Assembly: GCA_002862305.1 (NCBI GenBank)
Contig: PKCS01000039.1
Span: forward strand, 80,794-144,793
Direction: 5' to 3'
DNA from: Phycisphaerae bacterium
GTDB taxonomy: Bacteria; Planctomycetota; Phycisphaerae; Phycisphaerales; SM1A02
DNA: 64,000 nucleotides
Made by a program: the position numbers and the translations under genes. This document shows positions 54,532 through 64,000 of this stretch, piece by piece. The notes below the pieces were generated by a model. The model saw only the letters and a program-made list of their open reading frames with translations, made no database searches and was not told the DNA's origin. Every line of letters starts with the position of its first letter. The stretch's first letter is position 1.

Positions 54532-56066
54532 CCGCCGCGCCGCGCCGTGGATGTCTGCGCCGGCTCATCACCGGTGGGGGGGTGCTCGCCCTGCTGCTGG
54601 GGGTGGGCTACCTCGTGCTGGCATTCTGGTGGATCCGGGTCGAGCGCGGTCCCCAGCAGGACTTCCTCGTGGAACTCAACCAGCCCCTCATCGACTCCGC
54701 CGTCGATCGCGGGGCCTGGCCCGCCCTCAAGCCGGCCCTGGAGGCGCTGGGGCTCCCGGGACGCCGCGCCTTCCCGGAGGAACTCCAGTCGGCGGTCATG
54801 GACCTTGATCCCGACGAGCAGGCGAACTGGCTTCGCGATCGTGAACCGGTCCTCGCCCGGATCCGGGAGGCCGTCGGTCGACCGGTGCTGGGGCTGCCCC
54901 ATGCCTTCGCACTGCCGTCGCCCGAGGACCGGTGGCTGTTGCTCACCCCGGGTGAACTGCTCGAGGTGGAGGCCGCGGACCCCGATTCGCGGGCCGCGGC
55001 GGCGGAACCGCCGTTCCTGCTCGAACTCTCGCCTCGTTACGTGGGGACCTTCCGGGCCCTCGCGCGGCTGCTCGAGGTCGCGGGTCGCGCGGCCCTCGAG
55101 GCCGGTCACCCCGAACGCGCCCTCGACGACGTGCTGGCGATCCTCGACCTCTCCCGGCTCTGCCTGCAGGACCCGCTGATGATCTCCCAGCTGGGCGGGC
55201 TCGCCATCCGAGCCCTGGCCGAGCAGTGCCTGCTCGACCTGCTGGCCGATCCCCGCGCGGCCAGCGACGAACGACTCCTCGATCGGATCTCGGAGGCCTT
55301 CCTCGCCCCCGGCAGCGCGGGCGCCCTGCCATCCTTCGAGGGGGAGCGGTTGATCCTCCTCGACGTCCTGCAGCGGTTCTACTCCGATGACGGGTCCGGG
55401 GACGGCGTGCCACTCTTCTCCCCGTCCGTGCTGTCGACGTTCACGGGAACCGACTCCGGTTCGGTCCCGGGGGCCGGCCTCGGCGAGTGGCTGCTGCGAC
55501 CGATCATGATCAAGGTGGTCGGGACCCGTCGCGAGGTGCTGGAGACCTACGACGACTTCATCGCCGAGTCGGAACGATTGATGGAGGTCGACTTCTGGTC
55601 GGCCGACTGGAGCACCCTGGACGCCATGCAGGAGGAACTGCGCGGCGTCCGTCCCCTGAGGCTCTTCCCGCTCGGCCTGCTGCTCTTCAGTCCAGAGGCC
55701 ATGATCACGCACGGCATGACGGTGCGCTTCACCCACCAGCTGGTCGAGACCGTCGTCGCCCTCCTGCGGTACCGCCTCCGGGACGGGGCGTGGCCCCGGG
55801 ACCTTGAGGAGCTGGTGCCCGGGCTGCTTCCCGCCCTGCCGCGCGACCCCTGGACCGGGGCTCCACTGGGGTACGGGCTCCGCAACGGGGTGCCCGAGCT
55901 CTGGTCGGTCGGCCCGGACCGCGTCGACGATGGGGGGACGTTCGCCGAGTCCCGAACCCCGTTCTTCCTGGGTCGCAAGGTGCCGGCGCGCAAGCTGGCG
56001 GCGGGGCGGGACCACCTGCTCTGGCGGGGGTTCGAGTCCGTCGAGGGCGGGCCTCAGTCTCCGTGA
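54528..56066 (+). CDS. Membrane-anchored protein coupled to obg
   Basis: A 512-aa protein beginning at GTG 54528 inside the obg stop. It has an N-terminal membrane helix (LITGGGVLALLLGVGYLVLAF) and a long helical soluble region (FRALARLLEVAGRAALEAGH; ALDDVLAILDLSRLCLQDPL). Near the C-terminus, ALPRDPWTGAPLGYGLRNGV and SVGPDRVDDGG resemble the DPWGxPY...SxGPDG pattern of major pseudopilins, seen in several planctomycete proteins of this layout. Function unknown. It overlaps the convergent thioredoxin-like gene by 13 bp. Confidence 0.72.
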   Translation: MTAAPRRGCLRRLITGGGVLALLLGVGYLVLAFWWIRVERGPQQDFLVELNQPLIDSAVDRGAWPALKPALEALGLPGRRAFPEELQSAVMDLDPDEQANWLRDREPVLARIREAVGRPVLGLPHAFALPSPEDRWLLLTPGELLEVEAADPDSRAAAAEPPFLLELSPRYVGTFRALARLLEVAGRAALEAGHPERALDDVLAILDLSRLCLQDPLMISQLGGLAIRALAEQCLLDLLADPRAASDERLLDRISEAFLAPGSAGALPSFEGERLILLDVLQRFYSDDGSGDGVPLFSPSVLSTFTGTDSGSVPGAGLGEWLLRPIMIKVVGTRREVLETYDDFIAESERLMEVDFWSADWSTLDAMQEELRGVRPLRLFPLGLLLFSPEAMITHGMTVRFTHQLVETVVALLRYRLRDGAWPRDLEELVPGLLPALPRDPWTGAPLGYGLRNGVPELWSVGPDRVDDGGTFAESRTPFFLGRKVPARKLAAGRDHLLWRGFESVEGGPQSP

Positions 56067-56623
56067 CGCTGCCGCAACCGGGGTGAGAGCCTCAGCAGCA
56101 GCTGCACCCGCTCGAACTCGTCGATCCAGTCCTGCAGGGTCGCGCGAAGCTCGTCCTCGGGCTGCTCCGCGCCGGGCAGCTGGCAGGACGCACCGGTCTG
56201 CCGGGCCGCCAGGGCCCGGTAGCGGGACAGGGTCCGGTCCCCGAGGTAGCCGACCAGTTCGAAGTCCTCCGAGCAGAAGATGACGGTCGGAACCCGAAGT
56301 CCGGCGTTGATCGCGAAGGCCTCCGCGAGGTCGCGATGCTCGTCGCGATCGAGCCAGCTGAGCCGGATCAGGTCGCTGGCGTCCGCGATCCTCGCGAACA
56401 TCGGTCCCTGGGCCACGCAGTCCCCGCACCAGATCCCCGAGAGGCAGAGCACGTTCATGGTCCGGGTGAAGCCCCCGACCAGGGCGGCCTGCGCGGGGTC
56501 CAGCGCGACCTGTTCGTGGATCTCAGCCCAGCTGGCGGCCCGTCCGGGGTCGTCCTCGAGGTAGGTCTCGTAGTCGTCGCCGGCCTCGTGCTTCCGGCGA
56601 AGGAATTCCGGGTCGTTCGTCAT
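56054..56623 (-). CDS. Thioredoxin-like protein
   Basis: A 189-aa protein whose central part is a thioredoxin fold: NVLCLSGIWCGDCVAQGPMF carries a CGDC active-site pair, followed by LIRLSWLDRDEHRDLAEAFA and the cis-Pro loop LRVPTVIFCSEDFELVGYLG. The C-terminal 50 residues add helices. It would reduce or exchange disulfides in the cytoplasm, as no signal peptide is seen. ATG 56623 is chosen; a far longer open frame on this strand comes from reading through other genes. Confidence 0.83.
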   Translation of the reverse strand: MTNDPEFLRRKHEAGDDYETYLEDDPGRAASWAEIHEQVALDPAQAALVGGFTRTMNVLCLSGIWCGDCVAQGPMFARIADASDLIRLSWLDRDEHRDLAEAFAINAGLRVPTVIFCSEDFELVGYLGDRTLSRYRALAARQTGASCQLPGAEQPEDELRATLQDWIDEFERVQLLLRLSPRLRQRHGD

Positions 56624-56718
56624 CGGCTCGGCCTTTCCGGGCTGCCGCCCTCGTGGTCCGGGGTAGGTGGTGACCGGATGATACGCCGCCTTCGGGGCCC
56701 GGTCCGCCCCGATCGCCG

Positions 56719-58164
56719 TCAGAGACGCTTGGAGAGCCTGCTGGTGACCATCCCGATGCTCAGGCCCTGGATGACCACGGACATCACCACGATGATGAAG
56801 GTGGCGAGGAGGAAGTCCGCCCGCAGGGTCTCGTTGTCCTTGCCTTCGCTGGGGAGGCTCAACGCCAGCGCGAAGGACACGCCGCCCCGCATCCCGGCCC
56901 AGGTCATCAGCATCAGGCCGGTGTGGTTGATCTTGAGCATCCGCTCGCTGCCGAGGCTCGCCATCCACGGGATCAGGAGGCTCGCGTAGCGCGCGAAGAT
57001 CACCACCGGGAAGCAGATCGCGGTGGCCGCCGCGACCTGGAGGTTCCACTTGACCACCAGCAGCTCCAGGCCGATCAGCGCGAAGAACAGCGGGTTCACC
57101 ACGCTCTCGACCGACTTCCAGAACTCGTGGATCGGGAGGTCCTTGGAGCCGGAGTAGTCCGCCCGCCGCTGTCCGAAGACGATGCCCGCCACCGTCACCG
57201 CGACCGCGTTGGACATCCCCAGTGCGTCCGCGAGGCCGCCGGTCCCCAGGGCGATCCCGATGGTGAGCAGGACCCTCAGCCCCTTCTTGTCGGTGGTGTT
57301 GACGAGGTAGGCGCCGAACAGACCGGTCAGGAGTCCGAGCAGCACCGCGCCCCCGGCGATCCACACGAACTCGAGGGTGATGGTCGAGAGCTTGAGCCCC
57401 GCGGCGCCGCTCGCTTCGGAACCCAGCCTGCCGGCGGAGGCGGCCATGGCCGCGTCGTGCTGGATGAGCTGCAGCAGCAGCAGGAAGACCACGATCGCGG
57501 TGGCGTCGTTGAACAGCGACTCCCCGGAGATGTAGGCCTTGATCGCCCCCTTGACCTTCAGCCGGCGGAGGATGCTCATCACCGCCACCGGGTCGGTGGG
57601 GGCGATCACCGCCGCGAAGAGCAGGGCGACGACCAGTCGCACGCTCATGTCCCAGTCCGCGGGGGTCACCGTGTTCAGCCAGTTGAGCACCCCCCAGAGC
57701 GCGAACCCCGTGATCAGGATCGAGATCCCCGTCCCCAGGGTCGCCGCGTAGGTGATCGACCAGCGGTACCGGCGGACCAGCTTCGAATCCAGCTGCATCG
57801 CCCCCGCGAAGAGCAGCAGGCCCAGCAGCAGGCTGAGCACGATGTCGCTGCTGTACCGGGTGAGCAGCCCCTTCAGCCAGTCGACCTCGACGATCCCCAG
57901 GCTGCCGAGGGCGATCAGCACCAGCGCGAAGACCAGTCCGGCGATCATGATCCCCACCGCGCTGGGCAGCTTGAGGAACCGTGCGTTCACGTAGGCGGCC
58001 AGCGCCACCATGCCCACGAAGAGCGAGACGATGCTGAAGACGTTGAACCGGTCGGGACCGGTGGGCAGCACCGCGCTGAGTTCCTTGTCCCCCTTGATCA
58101 GGTTGACCGCCTCCGGATCGGTCTGGGAGACGAGGCTGGCGAGCTCGAGCGTCGATTCGATCAT
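56719..58164 (-). CDS. CPA1-type cation:proton antiporter
   Basis: A 481-aa antiporter with 11-13 membrane helices. The CPA1/NhaP hallmarks are present: FAAVIAPTDPVAVMSILRRL (the conserved Asp region), YISGESLFNDATAIVVFLLL (the NDA motif) and late MTWAGMRGGVSFALALSLP. It exports Na+ (or K+) in exchange for H+. The N-terminal 40 residues are polar, and no C-terminal RCK or CBS regulatory domain is present. It stands between the thioredoxin-like gene and mutS on the same strand. Confidence 0.92.
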   Translation of the reverse strand: MIESTLELASLVSQTDPEAVNLIKGDKELSAVLPTGPDRFNVFSIVSLFVGMVALAAYVNARFLKLPSAVGIMIAGLVFALVLIALGSLGIVEVDWLKGLLTRYSSDIVLSLLLGLLLFAGAMQLDSKLVRRYRWSITYAATLGTGISILITGFALWGVLNWLNTVTPADWDMSVRLVVALLFAAVIAPTDPVAVMSILRRLKVKGAIKAYISGESLFNDATAIVVFLLLLQLIQHDAAMAASAGRLGSEASGAAGLKLSTITLEFVWIAGGAVLLGLLTGLFGAYLVNTTDKKGLRVLLTIGIALGTGGLADALGMSNAVAVTVAGIVFGQRRADYSGSKDLPIHEFWKSVESVVNPLFFALIGLELLVVKWNLQVAAATAICFPVVIFARYASLLIPWMASLGSERMLKINHTGLMLMTWAGMRGGVSFALALSLPSEGKDNETLRADFLLATFIIVVMSVVIQGLSIGMVTSRLSKRL

Positions 58165-58185
58165 GACACGGGGTCCCTCGGCCGT

Positions 58186-60885
<2,700 letters not shown>

Positions 60886-60963
60886 GGAGCCAGTGTAGCG
60901 GGCATTCCGCGGGGGCCGGTTCCAGCGACACCTCGTCCCCCGGGGCACGAGGCCCGGGGTGAA

Positions 60964-61036
60964 TGGAGCGGAAGGGGATCGAACCCTCAACCTCCTCGAT
61001 GCGACCGAGGCGCTCTCCCAATTGAGCTACCGCCCC
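60964..61036 (-). tRNA. tRNA-Ala (anticodon CGC)
   Basis: A 73-nt cloverleaf on the minus strand. Acceptor GGGGCGG pairs with CCGCTCC and contains the G3-U70 wobble that marks alanine tRNA; discriminator A. The anticodon stem CCTCG/CGAGG encloses GTCGCAT, anticodon CGC at 61001-61003. T arm GAGGGTTCGATCCCCTT. It decodes GCG, a codon expected to be common in this GC-rich genome. Confidence 0.95.
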
Positions 61037-61145
61037 CAGGGCGCCCCATTCTACCGCCCCGCATCTCGGCGTGCCACGGCGTGTCCGGGACGGTGAACCC
61101 GATATCATGGAGACCCATCCCGTCCCCCATCCCGAGCCGCCAGCC

Positions 61146-62162
<1,017 letters not shown>

Positions 62163-62170
62163 GGCACTCC

Positions 62171-62353
62171 ATGAAACCCGAACCCCTGCTCGCCGAACTC
62201 AATCGCCTTCGCGCCGACCTGGATGCCGATCCCACGGATCCCGAATGGTTCACCCTCCACCACGTCTTCTGCTTCGTGAGCTACAAGATGGGGGACTTCC
62301 AGGCCTACCTCGACGAGACCATCGGTCCCGAGGACGAGGTGCCGGATTTCTGA
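62171..62353 (+). CDS. Small hypothetical protein after ZIP transporter
   Basis: A 60-aa protein reading MKPEPLLAELNRLRADLDAD then FTLHHVFCFVSYKMGDFQAY and ending in an acidic PEDEVPDF. It starts 8 bp after the ZIP stop, with GAGG just before, so it is likely co-translated. No signal, helix or metal motif apart from two His. Family not recognised. Confidence 0.6.
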   Translation: MKPEPLLAELNRLRADLDADPTDPEWFTLHHVFCFVSYKMGDFQAYLDETIGPEDEVPDF

Positions 62354-62410
62354 GTCGAGCCACCCGCCTCATCGGTTTGTCCTAGAATCCCGTCCCGAGA
62401 GGTGCCGAAG

Positions 62411-64000
62411 ATGGCCGCAGACCAGGCGCAGGAGCGCACGTACAAGAAGACCCTGAACCTGCCCCGGACCGGCTTTCCCATGAAGGCCAACCTCGCGCAG
62501 AACGAACCACGGACCCTCAAGGGCTGGAAGTCGCAGGATCTCTACGCGAAGGTCCGCGAGGCCCGGGCGGACGCCCCGCGGTTCATCTTCCACGATGGTC
62601 CGCCGTACGCGAACGGCGACATCCACGTGGGCCACCTCATGAACAAGGTGCTCAAGGACCTCGTGGTGCGGTCGCAGCTCATGGAGGGGCGCTGGTGCGG
62701 GTTCGTGCCCGGCTGGGACTGCCACGGGCTGCCCATCGAGCACCGGGTGATGGGGGAGCTGGTCGAGAGCGGGCGCATCGAGAAGATCGCCGCCCTGGAC
62801 GCCGACCAGCGTCGCATGGCGGTTCGCCGGGAATGCCGCAAGTACGCCGAGAAGTTCCTCAAGCGGCAGCGCGGGCAGATGGAGTCCCTGCTCACCTTCG
62901 CCGACTACGGGGATCCCTACCTCACCATGAGCCCCGACTACGAGGGAGCGACCCTGGAGGTCTTCGCCGACCTGCTCGACCAGGGGCTGGTCTACCGGGA
63001 CCTGAAGCCCGTCCACTGGTCGCTGGAGAACCGCACGGCCCTCGCCGAGGCGGAGCTCGAGTACATGGAACGCGAGGACCCCTCGGTCTACGTGGAGTTC
63101 GAGGCGGCGGACCGTTCCGCGGTCGCCGAGGCCTTCGGGGTGGATCTCGAGGTCACGCCGTCGTTCATGATCTGGACCACCACCCCGTGGACCCTGGTCG
63201 CGAACCTCGCCATCGCGGTCCACGAGCGGTTCGACTACGTGCTCGCCCTCGTCGACGGCAGCGAGACGGTGGTCGCCCGTGACCTCCTGGAGACCGTGGT
63301 GGAGCAGGCCGGCGCCGAATCGGTGGAGGTGCTCGCCCACTGCCCGGGCGCCCGGCTCGCGGGACTCACCTACAAGCATCCGTTCTGCGACCGCACCGGC
63401 ACCATCCTCCTGGCGGACTACGTCACCCTCGACGGCGGCACCGGTCTGGTGCACACCGCCCCCGGGCACGGTGCCGACGACTACCGGACCGGGCTCCGCG
63501 AGGGCCTCGAGGTCTACTGTCCGGTCACCGAGGACGGGACCTACGACGACACCGTCCCGGAGTGGATGCAGGGGATGTCGATCTGGGAGGCCAACCCCCG
63601 GGTGACGGAGCGGCTCCGCGAGAGCGGGCACCTCTTCCACGACCACATGTTCACCCACAGCTACCCGCACGACTGGCGGGCGAAGACCCCCGTGATCTTC
63701 CGGGCCACCGAGCAGTGGTTCATCGGGGTGGACCGCGCGTTCGACGGGGGGGGCTCCCTGAGGGATCGCGCCCGGCACTCGGTGGAATCGGAGGTCTCCT
63801 TCGTGCCCGAATGGGGGCGCAACCGGATGCTGGGCATGCTCGACTCCCGGCCCGACTGGTGCCTGTCCCGGCAGCGCGCCTGGGGTCTCCCGATCCCCGC
63901 CTTCCGGCAGCCCGACGGAAGCGTCTTCCTCACCGCCGCCAGCGTCCGGGCGATCGCCGGGGTGTTCCGCGCCCGTGGCAGCGATGCCTGGTTCCTCGAG
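62411..64000 (+). CDS. ileS: Isoleucyl-tRNA synthetase, N-terminal 530 residues (runs off right edge)
   Basis: The open frame begins at ATG 62411 and continues to the window end without a stop. It is a class I synthetase: TLNLPRTGFPMKANLAQNEP, the HIGH motif in PPYANGDIHVGHLMNKVLKD, GWDCHGLPIEHRV, and the editing domain with MIWTTTPWTLVANLAIAV and GTGLVHTAPGHGADDYRTGL. Later WCLSRQRAWGLPIPAF is the IleS-specific connective part. The KMSKS region lies beyond the edge. FPMKAN and KKTLNLP identify the bacterial type. TAGAAT (62383-62388) is a possible -10 box. Confidence 0.95.
   Translation, partial: MAADQAQERTYKKTLNLPRTGFPMKANLAQNEPRTLKGWKSQDLYAKVREARADAPRFIFHDGPPYANGDIHVGHLMNKVLKDLVVRSQLMEGRWCGFVPGWDCHGLPIEHRVMGELVESGRIEKIAALDADQRRMAVRRECRKYAEKFLKRQRGQMESLLTFADYGDPYLTMSPDYEGATLEVFADLLDQGLVYRDLKPVHWSLENRTALAEAELEYMEREDPSVYVEFEAADRSAVAEAFGVDLEVTPSFMIWTTTPWTLVANLAIAVHERFDYVLALVDGSETVVARDLLETVVEQAGAESVEVLAHCPGARLAGLTYKHPFCDRTGTILLADYVTLDGGTGLVHTAPGHGADDYRTGLREGLEVYCPVTEDGTYDDTVPEWMQGMSIWEANPRVTERLRESGHLFHDHMFTHSYPHDWRAKTPVIFRATEQWFIGVDRAFDGGGSLRDRARHSVESEVSFVPEWGRNRMLGMLDSRPDWCLSRQRAWGLPIPAFRQPDGSVFLTAASVRAIAGVFRARGSDAWFLE

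Overview
The window is high-GC DNA from a bacterium that looks like a planctomycete of the Phycisphaerae type. The indications are: (i) three exported proteins end in paired EF-hand/dockerin-like tails with the DxDxDGxV...DLSxLLxxWG pattern; (ii) a 23S-5S rRNA unit has no 16S gene in front of it; (iii) DnaA, S1, MutS, Obg and IleS are encoded alongside many large lineage-restricted exported or membrane proteins; (iv) Shine-Dalgarno signals are often weak and GTG/TTG starts are frequent. The lineage is inferred from family knowledge, not from a database search.

Layout. 1-8.7 kb: a truncated GNAT gene, a 989-aa secreted multi-lectin protein, an apparently AT-richer segment with two divergent SAM methyltransferases (bounded by 33-bp direct repeats), a secreted GH7-type cellulase-like protein with a dockerin-like tail, and a GH25 lysozyme-like protein. 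8.7-19.3 kb, mostly minus strand: serS, nadK, a GT4 glycosyltransferase, then a block with an ABC ATPase, a large exported membrane protein, an M20 peptidase, a zinc-ribbon membrane protein and a multi-spanning membrane protein. 19.4-21.5 kb: an unknown protein converging on rpsA. 21.7-27.3 kb: a type IV pilus-type block (PilM fused to PilN-like sequence, a PilO-like protein, a Gly-rich anchored protein). 27.5-30.9 kb: 23S-5S rRNA with promoter, processing stalk and terminator. 31.2-34.6 kb: RRM protein, HscB-like J-protein, two DUF21/CBS membrane proteins, tRNA-Ile(GAU).

34.7-45.9 kb: a beta-helix protein with dockerin-like tail, malate dehydrogenase, DprA, a metallophosphoesterase, a minus-strand cluster of lipoprotein, RsbW-like kinase, STAS protein and MlaE permease, then guaA. 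45.9-52.0 kb, minus strand: a DegT-family protein that lacks the PLP lysine, a HEAT-repeat protein, dnaA, a possible oriC-type intergenic region, and a double-GNAT protein. 52.2-64 kb: a secreted unknown, rpmA, obg, a coupled exported protein, a thioredoxin-like protein, a CPA1 antiporter, mutS, tRNA-Ala(CGC), a ZIP transporter with a His/Asp repeat tail, a 60-aa protein and the first 530 codons of ileS.

The most unusual items are the GH7-like protein in a bacterium, the repeat-bounded methyltransferase segment with a chimeric scar in front of the GH7 gene, the catalytically degenerate DegT protein beside dnaA, and the split rRNA organisation. No CRISPR array, transposase, integrase or prophage was seen.
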